In this document: piece by piece, positions 1 to 13,034 of the stretch
Layout of the letters: every line of letters starts with the position of its first letter
Numbering within the stretch: position 1 is the first letter of the stretch
NCBI GenBank assembly: GCA_003550325.1
Contig: QKWP01000566.1
Location: 148,545 to 212,544, forward strand
Direction: 5' to 3'
Length of the DNA stretch: 64,000 bases
From: Gigaspora rosea
Lineage: Eukaryota; Glomeromycota; Glomeromycetes; Diversisporales; Gigasporaceae
Program-made: the position numbers and the translations under genes
The notes under the pieces: generated by a model
The model's database searches: none
What the model was told of the DNA's origin: nothing
Seen by the model: only the letters and a program-made list of their open reading frames with translations

Positions 1-467
1 GTCAAGAATCGCCCGAATCATTTTTTCAATAAGTGAAAATTGAAAAATGACAACTGTAAAGTATTGACTCTATAATTTGATACCCGGAGCAATTCATATT
101 ATATACAAAGAATAATGCCTTTATGCTTTGGAGAATAACCTGTTGGTGTAAAACACACTGAAAACTGGCAAGTTTTAATAAAAAAAAATGCACACTAGAT
201 ACATCTCAAACCGAGAAGTATTATTAATTACCAATCCATGGTTGTGATTTCTGTTATATCGTTTAATTGATTAATATAAATTATAGTTAGTTGATAACTA
301 GTTGATAACTAGCAATTAATTGTAATCAAACTAGTTGATAATAAATTGATTAGTTGAAAAGTTGCCAACTAGTAGGTTTTTCAACTAACGGTTTGTAACA
401 TTAAGTCACGCTAAACCAGAAATGGATGTTAAACTATAAAAAATACAAAATAACGTCTAGGGTAGTG
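1..467. other. Gene-free A+T-rich stretch
   Basis: No coding sequence was recognised. From about 286 to 395 the motif AGTTGATAACTAG and close variants recur. They resemble units of the palindromic satellite found near 9.7-11.3 kb, so this may be an outlying fragment of it. Confidence 0.5.
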
Positions 468-709
468 ATGCCACCGAAATTGATTTTTGAAAAAGGCCTA
501 TTTCGTCTTCATTAGAGAAAATTAAAATTTTTTATAAGGAAGAGCAAATAAAATTTATAGATATGTTCCTTATAATTTCGTCTATTCAAAAAAAGTATCA
601 AATAATTTCATCTTTCAAGTAAAATAGGTCAAAAACAATTTCGTCTTCAAATTTTAATTTCGGGTTTTAGAACCCGAAATGCTTTCGTCCTCATGTATAG
701 TTTAGAGGC
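468..709. repeat. 240-bp dispersed repeat, copy 1
   Basis: This block recurs near-identically in reverse orientation at about 60598-60837. Shared landmarks are GTGATGCCACCGAAATTGA at one end, the phrase TATTTCGTCTTCATTAGAG, and a TTCGGGTTTTAGAACCCGAA hairpin near the other end. No terminal inverted repeat or coding capacity is visible. The element class is unknown. Confidence 0.7.
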
Positions 710-2207
710 ATGGTTTAAGTAATGGCCAAGATAAAGCTTAATTCGATCATAATTCGAAATTACACTTTTGGGAGTTATTTTGCATTTATAAGGAAAGTCC
801 AATTTAGAAATGTTGAATAATAACTCCGATATAGATAGTATCGAATTCAGAAAAATAAAAAAAATAAAAAAAATAAAAAAATAATAAATAATAATATTTT
901 AGAAAAAAATAAAAAAATCATTTATTTGTCATTTTAATGTCATTTATAAAAATATTTTTTATGACTTGTCATATTACCATGGTTTGTATAAATTTTTTTC
1001 ATAATAAATGATATTGTCATTTTAAAATGACATGTCATTTATAGACATTTTCATAAAAATTTTTATGACCTTGTTATTTACCATCACTGATATATAGCAT
1101 TATATAATCGTTTTGTATTATCTATTTAGAAGTCTAAAATTTTAATAAATGTTCTATGCTTTTAAATATGGTGTTTATTATTAAATCACATATGATTAAA
1201 AATATTAAGCCCATATTTTGTACTTAGCCATTTCTAATGGCTGTATTTGTTGTTAATGCGCATTATTTAATTTAAACTTTAAACTGATAGTTTATACTTA
1301 CCAGTAGCCATTTTATAATGTCTATATTTGTTATTAGCATCAGTGAATTATATATATTTAAACTTTTGTAAGATATTATGGTCTGTAATATTATGAAAAT
1401 CTTACGATCGATGCAGTAGATTACATAATATATTATGCTATATTACGGTAATATTACGGTTATTATTTCGAAATATTTCGAAATATATTGCAAATAAAAA
1501 AAATGCAAATTACCTCCCCTACAGAAGTCGCGTACTCATGCAGATCAATAAACTAAAGCGCGCAGGAGATATTATTTTGATATTTTCGTATTGTTTCGCA
1601 ATATTTTGCAAATTTTTGCAAATTTCAAAAATTTTTAAAAAATAAATAAACGATATACATATTCACATAATCATGCTTTTTTACAGGTTTTTGCAATATT
1701 TCGCACAGTTTCGCAATTTAATATAAAATTTTATATTTTTTTTTATTATTATTATATATTATATTTTTTTTTAACTTTGACAATCTTGCTTTTATTAACT
1801 AGGAAGACTGTGTATCTTTGTACACAAAATTTCAGTTTATAGCTACTACTGAAATCCCTCTTTTCTCTAATAAAAACTTACTCGCGCTATATAATGTCAG
1901 CTAAGTACGATCTGCCGCAACAACAATTTTCTCCTACAGGGGCATGCAACTCTCTGCACATGCTCTCCTGTAATTACTGATTGGCTGCTATTAGCCTTGT
2001 CAAAATTGCCGATTTCTTTAAATCCTTCTCACCTAGCTTCAATGGTGGAGTGATTTCAATCCAAAAACAAACAGAAAAAAGTACAAGCAAGAAATTTAAA
2101 AAGGAAGAGAAAAAAGGGGGAAACTACAAAACCTAAGTAAAATACCAAATACAACAAAAAAAAAGAAAGAAAGATGAGAAAACCAAAGAAAAAAACTAAT
2201 CTATAAC
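710..2207. other. A+T-rich non-coding stretch with one dispersed repeat
   Basis: No gene was recognised. Bases 940-1075 carry TGTCATTT-type direct and inverted repeats. Bases 1430-1640 are rich in TTTCGAAATAT palindromes, which recur near 5150-5250. The block at 1081-1345 is listed separately. Confidence 0.45.
1081..1345. repeat. 265-bp dispersed repeat with CACTGAT ends, copy 1
   Basis: The block runs from ATCACTGATATATAGC to TATTAGCATCAGTG, so its tips are short inverted repeats. A second copy lies in reverse orientation at about 42415-42670, sharing phrases such as AATGGCTGTATTTGTTGTTA and TGCGCATTATTTAATTTAAA. It is probably a small non-autonomous DNA element. No clear target duplication was found. 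Confidence 0.6.
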
Positions 2208-2595
2208 TAGAGGTCTGACTTGGTCAAAAAATAAGTATTCGAATATTCATTTGTTCAATATTTTTTTATTCAAATATTGTTCAAAAATTTTAAAAATATT
2301 CAATGAATATTCACTGAATATTCATTGAATATTAAATATATTCAAATTTAAAAAATTATATAATATCTCACTTAAATTAGCCAATAAAATTGCAAATAAA
2401 TTATTAAAAAATAAAATAAATTATAAAATTATATATATATATATATATATTCAATAAATATTCAATGAATATTTAATGAATATATTCAGTGAAATTTTAA
2501 ATATTCAAATATTCATTCAGTGAAAAATTATATATTTGAATATTCGAATATTCAGTGAATATTCAGTGAATAGTATTTATCGAGTCAGACCTCTA
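2208..2595. mobile_element. hAT-like non-autonomous element (388 bp)
   Basis: The terminal repeats TAGAGGTCTGAC and GTCAGACCTCTA are flanked by identical 8-bp duplications, TCTATAAC, at 2200-2207 and 2596-2603. The TAGAG tips fit the hAT consensus. The interior is made of self-complementary GAATATTCAGTGAATATTC-like units plus an AT dinucleotide tract. There is no transposase. Confidence 0.85.
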
Positions 2596-3470
2596 TCTAT
2601 AACAAACACATAAAAGAAATGATATAAAAATTATATAATACTGTATAGAAACTCTACCAAAGTATTATATGTAAACTATATAGCAGAGAAATATACACTA
2701 ACAAACTACGCCTAATTTTATAAAAAAAAAGAAATTTCTACGAATATTCCAGAACAATCTCTGACATGTTATTCACTATTTACATTAGCAAAATGAGTAC
2801 TTGTGATGTCGACTCCAATTAGATAGGCGCAATTCCGATTTGGAAAGAGTAAACACTACTGATCTTCTGGAGGGGGTAAGCTAGATTTTCCACTTTTTGG
2901 CAAAATTTTAAAAAACCCAAATGAAAATACCGAAAGTACCAACTTGTAAAGGACTGAAAGAGTATATGCTATACAAAATATTATATTCAACCAAAAGTAT
3001 GCTTCTACTAATATTTCCACTCCTTTTGACAAAAACTTTAGAGTTTTCAGCTCTACTACGTCTTCTATAGTACCAGAGTCTTCTACTGGAGAGTCAAACC
3101 AAAAGGAGAACTCTTTTTTAGCTTTATTTCAATTATCTCAACATTCGATCTGAAACACTGGTTCCCAGTTGCTTCAGGGTAAAGTTTTGTTGTGTATAAG
3201 TATAATAATTGTATAGTTGTTATAGGACAGTAGTTGTGAAAAAGTTGGTACGAGGGATCGTTGGAAAGAGTTCTCTCCAAAAATTCTACTAACTGATTAT
3301 ACATTATATTTTACATTTATTAAATATACATTTTTAATTAATATTATACTTTATTATATATTATGTATTATTTTTACATTATTACAAATATTTTAAACTA
3401 CTTTCGCACTTCGTCGCATTTAATTCTATTACTATATACAAAAAACTAGCTCTAAACACTTATTTTTGCT
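2596..3470. other. Non-coding stretch with a dispersed repeat
   Basis: No gene was recognised. About 2770-2890 is similar to the reverse complement of about 63880-64000; both share GATAGGC, ATTTGGAAnGAGTAAACACT and nearby text. The short open frames here have no recognisable domain. Confidence 0.4.
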
Positions 3471-3477
3471 CACTCCA

Positions 3478-4280
3478 CAGTTAGCTAAAAAAATAAACTA
3501 TTATATTTCTTATATTCGCTTATTCACTTATATTCGCTTATATTTGCTCATATTTGCTACTTCTTGCAAAGTGCCAGAAAAGTTAGAATTAGTGTTCTTG
3601 TAAAGTGCTAGAAAAGTCAGATTGTTTTCTTGTAAAGTTCTGAAAAAGTAAGGAATAAATAAAATAAAATAAAAAAAAAATAAGTAAAAAAAACAAACAA
3701 AAAACAACCCTGAAAAAATAACAAAAAAAACAAAAACAAAAAAAAATAAACTATTATATTTGCTTATATTCGCCTATATTCGCCTATATTTGCTTATATT
3801 CAATTATATTCGTTTATATTCATGTCTTCTTGCAAAGTGCCAGAGACGTTGGAATTGGTGTTCTTGTAAAGTGCCGGAAAGTCAAATCGTTTTCTTGCAA
3901 AGTTCTGAAAGAAGTAAAGGATAAATAAAGTAAAATAAAATTAAAAAAATAAGTAAAAAAAAAAGAAACCAAACAAAAAACAAAAATATAAGCAAACTAG
4001 ATAAAAAATAAACGAAGCTCCAAATCTCCATTTCTTTGAAGTAAAAGTTCATGATTTTGCAATTAGAAATCGTTGAAGGTTTTCGCAAAGTGCCGGAATA
4101 AAATAAATTAATAAAAATAAAAAAAAACAAAAACAAAAAACATGAAACGAAAAAATAAATAAAATGAAAACTTGCAAAAACTTGCAAAAACTTGTGTTCT
4201 TGAATTTCGAAATTGCTATTAGTTGTGTTACTGTTGTGTTCTTGCAAAGTGTTAAAAGGCTGAGTTGGCTTGTGCAAAGT
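3478..4280. repeat. Degenerate direct repeats with CTTGCAAAGTGCCAGAAAAG motif
   Basis: Runs of TTATATTCGC followed by TTCTTGCAAAGTGCC-type sequence occur near 3500-3650 and again near 3750-3910. A partial third unit lies to about 4280. A-rich spacers separate them. This looks like a decayed tandem array. The hydrophobic open frames on the minus strand here only reflect poly-T and are not genes. Confidence 0.55.
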
Positions 4281-5500
4281 GCCAGTGATAAAGTGTAGAA
4301 ATAAAATAAAAAAAAATAAAAAATAAAAAAAAATAAAAATAAAAATAAAAACAAAACGAAACTAAAAAAAATGAAACGAAACCAAAAAAAACAAAAGGAA
4401 AACGAAGAAACAATGTAAACTTGATAGAAAATCTAAATTATAAACAAAAAAAATAAACAAAGATCTAATCTGATTTTGTAGTACAATCATCAAAAATCAT
4501 CGAAACATTTCGAAAATATTAGTCAAACACGTTCTTGATATGATTCAGGTTACAAAATATTTTGAATATATTCAAAATATTAAAAAAAAAGAAAGAGAAA
4601 AAAAAAGAGAGAAAAAAAAAGAAAGAGAAAAAAAAACAGAAAGAGAAAAAAAAAGAGAGGGAAAAAAAAGAAAGAGAAAAGAAAAGAGAGAAAAAAAAAG
4701 AGGAGGGTAAAAGGGAGGGAGGGTAAAAATAGGTCAAAACGGCTTTTTTTTTATTTTTTTTTTTAAGTTTTTTGGCACATTTGTGGAATATATATTTATG
4801 ATTCTTGGTAGCTTGTGAATTAAATGGGCTTAAGAGATTTTGAACTTTTCAAAAAATTTTTTTTTTTTTTTTTACCTGGTGATTTGGGTTGAAATTTTCA
4901 TGACGAGTATGTAATTGTTAAAGATCTGTTAATTATTATATATTGTTACAATTAAAAAGTAAAAAAAAAACAAAATAGAAGATCTAATTATAAACAAAAG
5001 ATCTAATCTAATTTTGTAGTACAAAATTTGAACATCGTTGAACTATTTCAAACTATTTCGAAAAATCAGTCTAATGCGCGATCCAGGTTACAGATTTACT
5101 AATCCAGCTTGGTTTCCTAGTCCTAAATATTTTGAAAGGGTTTGAAATATTTCATAACATATTTCAAAATATTTCGAAATTACTTTCGTAATATTTCGAA
5201 AATTTGATATTTCAAAATATTTCGAAATATATTACGTAATATTTTGCTTATATTACGGTTCGTAAGACCTTACATAAGATTACACTATTATAAATTTGCT
5301 GATGCATGTACCAGCCAGTGATAGGAAGGAACATATTCTCAGTAAGTTGAGAATCCAAATTGAGGCAAAATTTTGCTATGCGGATTGCACTTAGATGAAA
5401 TCGAGTGAGTTTCTGTTAGAGTAAAATATAATGTACACATAAACACAGTCATATAATAAAGTCTACAGACACAGAGGGCAGGATTGCTGAATTAAAAAAA
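4281..5500. repeat. Low-complexity purine tract and TTTCGAAATATT-rich sequence
   Basis: Bases 4575-4735 are almost pure A/G of the type GAAAGAGAAAAAAA. Bases 5120-5260 contain many ATATTTCGAAATA-like palindromes similar to those near 1450-1500. No gene was recognised. Confidence 0.5.
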
Positions 5501-5504
5501 AGAA

Positions 5505-5700
5505 TAATTTAAGTGAAGAGTGAAAGTTCAGTAAGTAATTTGAGCAAAAGTTCAACAAATAATATAAAAGAATGATTTAAGCAAAAATTTAATAAGTAAT
5601 TTGAGCAAAGTTTCAGTAAAGATTTAGTAAATAAAAAATAATTTGAGCAAAGATAATTATTAAGCAAAGGTTCATTAAGTAATTTGAGCAAAAGTTTTAT
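5505..5700. repeat. Minisatellite with AGTAATTTGAGCAAA units
   Basis: Imperfect copies of TAAGTAATTTGAGCAAAAGTT recur about six times in roughly 200 bases. The leucine-rich open frame on the minus strand is a by-product of this repeat. Confidence 0.65.
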
Positions 5701-7354
5701 TATTTATACTTTGTTATTATTAAATAGTTTTTTAATTTGCATATTAAAAAAATATGAAGGCTGAATTAGTGGTACAAATATGTAAAAGTAAAATTGCCTT
5801 ACAGAAGTAGCCATCATCTTAATAATTATATTTGCAAAAAAATAAATGTAAAAGTAAAATTGCTTGCAAAAATTTATTATTTATTTTTATAAGCAAAAAT
5901 TTTTTTACCTTATTATATAGTCTTTAATGTTAATTTATTAATATAAAAAAAAAGAAAAAAGCACATTACATAAACTACTACATTTGTTAAAAAATTGTTT
6001 AAAATCTTTTCTTTGCAATAAATAAATTATTAAGTTTGTTAAGTTGTTTTATAAACTCTTTTTTTCATAAATAAAATATTTTAAATTGTTAAATAAAATT
6101 AAGATTATAAAGAATAAATTTATGCTGATTTTAATTTTACTAATTAAATTAGTCAATTAATGTTACAGATCATAATTTAAAATGAAATCTACATTTTTTA
6201 CTTAACCTGCTAGCCTTCTAAAACCCACTAATACTTGTTTATTATAATTTTTTTTTAAAACTAACCCTAATCCTAAACCCCTAACTCTAAAAAATACATT
6301 CCAAAAAAATTTAGTTTTTGAGATTTTATACTATAACATTTTAATCTGGATTTTATTATAATTTATAACATAAGTTAGAACGTGAATTTCATTAATATTC
6401 CTAATTGTATATTATTTAGACTATATAGACTACTTGATGATTTAACCAATTCAATATAACTTAACAAAAAGCATTTGAAAGTTATGTATTTTATTTTTTT
6501 TCACTAATATTATTAATACAATTTTTTATTTATATATTTAGTATTTCTTGCATTTTCTTTATACAAAGTACTTTATTAACTTCATTTTTCAATTATTTTA
6601 GTTTAAAAAAAAAGTATAAAAAAATATTAATACAAAAAAAAACATTATGCATTTGACAATAAATAATAATAATACAAATAGCTTAAAAATATCAAATTTT
6701 TTTATTTTTTAAATTTTATTTTCTTAATAATATAATTTATAGATACAAAAAAAGATACACTATTTAATGGATTTTTAATGAGCTCTATCTAATAGTATTT
6801 TTATTTTAATTTTTTTTATTTTTAAATAAATAAATTACAAATTATACAACATATATAATTTTATAGTTATATGTACTAAAGGCATAGGTTGTATACTAGT
6901 AGCAATATAAAGCATTTTATGGACATGTCCTGTGACTAATATTATAAAGTTTGGAATTTGTCTAGGTAATACAAAATAAGCAATTTTGATTAGCTATATT
7001 ATATAATCATTATATAATTTTTGTAAGAAGAGTGACAAAAACCAGGTGATTTTTTAGAGGAGAGGAGGGTAAAAAAAGAGAAATTATATATAAGGAACCT
7101 GACTATTTATATATTAAAAAAGGAAAGGGAAGTAGGCCTCTAATAAAAAATAATCAGATAATTAATGATATGGCCCTAAACAATTTATTTATATCTAATC
7201 TTTAAATCAGAAAAATGTATATTATAGTTTTATTAAAAATTTAAAATTAATTTAGTAAATTTTTTTTTAATTTTAAAAAGAAAAAAAATTGTTATTAATT
7301 TTATACTGGTATATAATCTATGAATATTGTATTTTAACTTTAAACAATATGTTA
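5701..7354. other. Gene-free A+T-rich stretch
   Basis: The sequence is almost entirely A/T homopolymer and near-homopolymer. No reading frame with a recognisable protein and no terminal-repeat element were seen. Confidence 0.5.
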
Positions 7355-7659
7355 TACAGTCAAAACTTCCTAAATGCAACCTCTCAAATGCAACACCTCT
7401 CTAAATACATGATAGATAACTAGCCCTATAATGGAATTTATAGATAAATGCATGTACTTTATTCTGCAATTGCACACTAATTGTCTGGTCCACTTATAAA
7501 AACTTTCTCCATAAATGCAACCACGTGATTATCAGCCAATTAAATTCATCATTTCTAAGCCATATTTATCACGTAATAATAGTAATATTATAATTTTATT
7601 AGTGTTCTCTAATTGCAACCTTCTCTAAATGCACACTCTAGAGCTGATGTCTGACTGTA
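7355..7659. mobile_element. Tc1/mariner-like non-autonomous element
   Basis: The element is bounded by TA dinucleotides and begins CAGTCAAAACTTCCTAAATG. It ends with GTCTGACTG preceded by TCTCTAAATGCACAC, so the tips are inverted. There is no transposase. A relative lies at about 44550-44820, where the TTTATGTTGACTGTA end is clear. Confidence 0.65.
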
Positions 7660-9587
7660 TTTAACAATAATAATTTTAAATAGAATGGCGATTAAATTTT
7701 ATTTTCTGTTAAAAATTTTTTTTTTTTTTACGCATTTGACTTTTATTTTATTTTTATATACTGTACTTTAAAAATGTTTTTTTACATTTTATTTATAGCA
7801 AAAATTGTGCAGAAAATCATCGTCCCTGACTTTAAATTTTATATCTTTAATAAAAGTGATTTAAAGATAAAATTTTTTGCATTTGATCCATATTAAAGAT
7901 AGTATTAGTATAGTTTTAGTAATCATAAAATATGTAGCTATTGGATACGAAGCATCCAATAACAGGAGTTATTTGTAAAAAATACTACATTATCTCATTA
8001 TCTGGCAGTAAAATTTAATGTGGGACCCTTCTGGGACCCAGAAATATTAAATTTAAAGCCAGAGAAACGATGCGTAGCAAACAATAACGGTGTTAACTAT
8101 TGTGGTTTGCTAAATGACTCGAGTTTTTTTGGCAGTGATTATATAACTGATAAGCTACCAATAACGAAGTTATTTTGACAGATGACGTAATCACTGCCAA
8201 AATAGCACGAGTTATTTTTGCTGGCGGATAATATCGTTACAGTATTATAGATGCACGCTCTTGGGGTAGTTCATGTTCACTATTAGATCGTTCTCGAACT
8301 GTGATTAATTTAATGATCGCATAAATGATAACTGACTTGGATTTATCGTTATCATTATTTTAATCAGTAAAAAACAACTCTATAATTTCTTGGAAACTTT
8401 TTTCAGTGATTAAAAATAGCAAGTCATGACATCATACCAAACGAAATAACACTCTTATTTTACACTATGCCAATATATTAAAAAATAAATAGTATATATT
8501 TATCTTTATCCTGCATTTTTGAGCTGTAATTTTTATATTCATACATTTATTTGGATTATTGTAAAAAAACCATACTGGATTAAACCGACGTGTGAGCTTA
8601 CGCGCATAAAATTTGCCAATGCTTATTAATCGAAAGTATAATCATTAAATTTTTTTTGAATATGAACAGAAAATTTTCATTATAACACTTGTTCATTCAA
8701 ACAGTTGGAATGCCAAATTCAATAAATTTAATGCCTAGATATGGTTACTAAAGCACGAAATGACATCATAACCACAGCACCATTATTTTTATTAGTAAAT
8801 TCTCGCACTTTACTAACATAGTTATAACAATGACTTACCAGTATTGGTAGGATGTGATTTTATTGGTCGAATTTTTTGCACCTTCGGTACGAAATTATTA
8901 GTTATTTTAGCGCTTATAAGAAATCATTTGCAATTTGTGCAAGGATAATTTCCTTTTTAATCATGATATGTGTAAATTGATTGGAAATTTACGAGTTATT
9001 TTGGATAAGTCTCATTACACAAGCAAAAAAAATTGTAAAAAGTACTCATTGTAACACAGAGCGCTATTCTTAGCGCGCGAATAGACTAGCCAGATGAGAA
9101 GAGATGCGCTACTCACTGCTTAAAAATTTTTTCGCTAGTCGAACAAAATGTCTTTATATAATAAATTGTTTATATATTTTTGATTACTAAGCTGATCAGA
9201 ATAATAAAATCAAACCGATCTAACATAAGTTAATTATCCCTAACCTAATTTGGTAAATTCATATACTTAGCCAAATCTCTATGTACCACCTAATTGTTCG
9301 TCTGTTTGATTGATCAACTTCAGAAAATGTGACCAGAGTGTGGAAAAACTTTAATCAGTCTATTCCATTTGATCTTTGAATGTAATACTCTATTCCTTTT
9401 TTTTTATTTACTTTATTATATTATTATACTATTATAAAATTATCGTCAGTTACGAGTGTTTCTTATATTATTACCAATCATTTTGTTTATGTATAAGAAA
9501 ATGTTAGAAATTATTAAACTGTGAGAATATTAGTACGACATAGCATAGTGTTTCAAGTCGATATAGTATTAGTCGACTTAACTAACT
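7660..9587. other. Non-coding stretch with a foldback
   Basis: No gene was recognised. Arms at 8119-8142 and 8187-8211 pair (CTCGAGTTTTTTTGGCAGTG against CACTGCCAAAATAGCACGAG) and may be the ends of a small element. Near 7940-7965 a short hairpin, TTGGAT...ATCCAA, recurs in altered form at about 28840-28865. Confidence 0.45.
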
Positions 9588-9654
9588 TAGGGTGTTCTCA
9601 AGCATCTCAATCAATTGATTTAATAATGATCATGATTAAGAATAGAAATCAGTT

Positions 9655-9968
9655 AAAAATTTTTGTCGATTAGCCAGTCAACTAAAACTGTTAGTCATTG
9701 ACTGACTAAAAATCGACTAATCGATTAATTGACTAATCAATTAGTCGACTAATTAACTAATCAATTAGTCAACTAATTGACTAATCGACTAATTAATTAG
9801 TCAACTAATCGACTAATCGATTAGTCGACTAATCAACTAATCGATTAGTTAACTAATCGACTAATTGATTAATCGACTAGTCGATTAGTTGATTAGTCGA
9901 TTAGTTGACTAATCAACTAGTCAATTAGTTGACTAATCAATTAGTTGATTAATCGATTAATTGATTAA
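9655..9968. repeat. Palindromic satellite, left half
   Basis: Units built from ATTAGTCGACTAAT, ATTAGTTGACTAAT and ATCGATTAGT repeat with variation. Each unit is itself nearly palindromic, so the whole block can fold on itself. It continues at 10947-11340 after an inserted element. Confidence 0.85.
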
Positions 9969-10946
9969 TAGGGTGCGAAATGGGCTGGGTCGGGTCGGGC
10001 TTTCTAAGATCTGAAACAGAGCCCGAAAAATTTTTTTAGGCCCGATTTCAAGCCCAAGCCTGACAAAAAGCCCGTTAAACAAACCGGGCTGGGCCTTGTT
10101 ATAAATCGGGCTCAAGCCAGACAAAAAAGCCCGCTAAGCAAACCGGGCCAGGCTTTATTTTAAATTTGGCCCAAGCCCGGTCTGGCCCGTATTTCATATA
10201 GATTTTTGACTCTGACGGCAGAAGATGCCATCGGAAATCGTATTAAAACCTTTTTTTAAGAGCCGATAGTATAGTGTTGAAACAGATAGCATGGATAATA
10301 ATATATTCAAAATGTTCTTCTAATCTATATTCGTTCACCAGACTTACTTGTCTGGCTTTTTGATTTCTTACTAAGGGTATGTTTTCCTAACTAGTGAAGT
10401 TTACATACATACGTACGTATGGTGCAAGTCTAAAAATCACAATTATTTCAGGACAAAAATTAAAATCTTATTCCTTAAAAAAAAGATAATCAAGTAACAC
10501 AATTTAAATCAATATCTACTTCTGTAACGAATAAGGTAAAATTGAGGTTTTTATTCTTGCACCGTATCGGTTAGTGCACAAGAATTAAATTTCTTACCCC
10601 TACATTATAACTACAATATAAGGTATATTCAAATATACTTTTGCTTTTTGCTTTTTTTTTTTAAACAAAACCCGAGTTCAGCTTTTGTTGAAAAAAAAAG
10701 CAAAAAGCAAAAGCATATTTGAAAATACCTATAGTATATATATGTGTATATACGTAATCTACCTCTAGGGTTTACCGAGTCTAACCGGGCCTAATCGGGT
10801 ATATTACAGAGGCCCGGGACCAGGCCGATATTTTTTAGGCCCGACCCAAGCCTGACCCGCTTTATAAAAATGTGAGCCCGAAACTAGGCCCGAGCCCGGC
10901 CCGGCCCGCTAATTTCCGGGTTTAGTCCGGCCCACTCTGCACCCTA
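9969..10946. mobile_element. G+C-richer hAT-like element inside the satellite (978 bp)
   Basis: The ends TAGGGTGCGAAATGGGC and GCCCACTCTGCACCCTA are inverted. The flanks TTGATTAA and TCGATTAA agree at 7 of 8 positions. The interior repeats CGGGC/GCCCG-rich phrases such as AAGCCCGCTAAGCAAACCGG in both orientations, which makes it conspicuously richer in G+C than its surroundings. A smaller foldback sits inside it. No coding capacity was seen. Confidence 0.75.
10619..10732. repeat. Foldback nested in the G+C-richer element
   Basis: The arms GGTATATTCAAATATACTTT...GCTTTTTGC and GCAAAAAGC...AAAGCATATTTGAAAATACC pair over roughly 40 bases around a short loop. It is probably a small independent foldback element. 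Confidence 0.6.
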
Positions 10947-11340
10947 TCGATTAATCGATTAGTCGATTAGTTGATGAATTGGCTAGTCAATAAATATACA
11001 AAAAAAAATGAATAACAGGAATATAGCAATGAAAATATGAAATAGATAATTAATCTTATCGACTAATTGACTAATAATCAACTAATTGATTAATCAACTA
11101 ATCAATTAGTCAACTAATCTAATCAATTAGTCGACTAATTGATTAGTCGACTAATCAACTAGTCAACTAATTGACTAATCGACTAATCAACTAATTGACT
11201 AGTCGACTAATCGACTAATCAACTAATCGACTAATCGACTAGTCAACTAATCGACTAATCAACTAATCGACTAATCGATCAACTGACTATAAAAAAATTT
11301 AGTCGATTAGTCGACTAATCAACGACTAATCGACTGATGA
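10947..11340. repeat. Palindromic satellite, right half
   Basis: Continuation of the ATTAGTCGACTAAT array after the inserted element. The run CGACTAATCAACTAATCGAC is repeated many times. An inverted pair close to CATGATTAAG / CTTAATCATG brackets the whole satellite block at about 9640 and 11365. Confidence 0.8.
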
Positions 11341-11976
11341 CTATATAATTCCTATCCTTAATCATGATAATACTCAAGCATCAAATATCAATGATGATAT
11401 TAATAGAATTAAATGATTGAGCATACTCTTTTTCTTTTGATCATAATCTTCACTATGCTATCAAAAACAACTAAAAATCCAATAAAAAAATTCTACTGTT
11501 GAAGCTTCAACTTTAGTTGCATCTAGCTTCTCCTTTTAATTATTATACAATTTAATTTTTTATTGCAACAACAACAGAATCAATTTATCGAATCATTAGA
11601 AGTAATAATTTTTTTATGTTATTATTATTTAAAAAATATATTGTAGTTATTATATTCATATTAAGGTATCTATCGATCATTTGTTTTAAAAGCTTCAAGC
11701 ATTATCAATAAAATGCTTATTTTTAGAATCGGATTGAAAATTGGTTGTTTATTATTATGATTGAATATAAAGTAATGCTTGAGTAACCTTTATCATTGAC
11801 AAATTTTTGATAAAAAAAGGTGGTTTGTATCTCAATAATTCATTCATTACAATAATAACTTACTTGATTAATTTATTCGATTTCTGACTAATTAAAAATT
11901 TACTTCCGATCCATTGAGTAAGATGCTTGAGAACACCCTTATTCAACTAATTTAGTCAATTTTTTAAAAGTCAACT

Positions 11977-13034
11977 TAGGATGTTCTCAAGCATCTCAAT
12001 CAATTGATTTAATAATGCCTGTAATATTGCTTAAGCATCAACATCAATAACAATACATATCGGTGGATTTTTGGAATTTACTATTAAAAATTCTAAAAAT
12101 ATTTAACAGTGAATATTTTTTGTTCTACTGGTATGTTTTCGATAAAACAATTACCAAAATTTTCATCTTTATGAAACGATTCTATTGAACCCAAAATCAT
12201 CAAAATTTAATCACAGAATCCTGAGATCGATAGAGATATGTGTCACTTTGATTGTTGTCGGATTGGTTAAACCAATCCAAAAACACCCAAAGTAAAACAA
12301 ATCATTAATGATATCGGGATTCGGAGATTGGATTTTGACGATTTTGGTCCATTAGAATCGTCTTATCGAGACAAACATTTTGGTAATTGTTTCATCGAAA
12401 ACGGACCAGTGGATCAAAAGTTGTTCCTGTTAAATATTTTTGAATTTTTAATAGTAAATCGCAAAAATCTGCTGACATGATTAATAGAATTAAATGCTTA
12501 AACATACTCTTTTTCTTTTGTTTGTGTGTCATCCAAAACAACTAAAAATTCTATTCAACTGACTGCTGAAGCTTCAATTTTAATTGCATTAGCTTCTTCT
12601 TTAATGATTATACAATTTAAAATTTTTTGTTACAATAGCTACGGAATCAATTTATCGAATCATTAGTGAAAGTTGCCTTACAGCAACAAGAAATAATTTT
12701 TTTATGTTATTATTATTATTATTATTATTTTAAAAGATGAATTGTACTTATTATGATCGTATCAAGGTATTGATTATTTGTTTTAAAAGCTTCGAAAATT
12801 AACAATAAAATAGTTGCTTTTTGGATTGGAAAGAAACTTGATAAGAATTATTGTTTATTATTATGTTTGTAATGATTAAGCAACCTTTATCAATAACAAA
12901 TTTTTGATGAAAAAAGGTAGTTTGTATCTCACTGATTTGTTCATCACAATGGCAACTTACTTTATTATTTATTCAATTTCTGACTATTAAAAATTTACTT
13001 CTGATCCATTGAGTGAGGTTCTTGAGAACGCCTA
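11977..13034. mobile_element. TAGGATGTTCTCAAGC element, copy B
   Basis: Paralogue of copy A next door, in the same orientation. The ends TAGGATGTTCTCAAGC and CTTGAGAACGCCTA are inverted repeats. Its own interruption is a different foldback (12057-12478), so copies A and B were hit independently. No transposase. Confidence 0.7.
12057..12478. mobile_element. Foldback element nested in copy B
   Basis: Long inverted arms: TTTACTATTAAAAATTC near the left end pairs with GAATTTTTAATAGTAAA near the right. Further inside, GAAACGATTCTATTG pairs with the ATTAGAATCGTCTTATC region. The arms together cover most of the element. The corresponding position in copy A is uninterrupted. Confidence 0.65.

Larger units (their letters stand above)
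9588..11941. mobile_element. TAGGGTGTTCTCAAGC element, copy A, split by nested insertions
   Basis: The left end TAGGGTGTTCTCAAGCATC and right end GATGCTTGAGAACACCCTTA are inverted repeats. The left 50 bases and everything right of about 11380 match copy B at 11977-13034, with shared text such as ACTCTTTTTCTTTTGATC. The middle (about 9640-11380) is absent from copy B and is a satellite plus another element. There is no transposase. The tips fit hAT, but no clean target duplication was found. Confidence 0.7.

Noticed and set aside
3882-4737. Hydrophobic Phe/Leu-rich open frames on the minus strand
   Set aside because: They are translations of A-rich low-complexity sequence. No splice structure or domain is seen.
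9655-11340. CRISPR-like array
   Set aside because: Units are contiguous and palindromic with no unique spacers. The host is a eukaryote.
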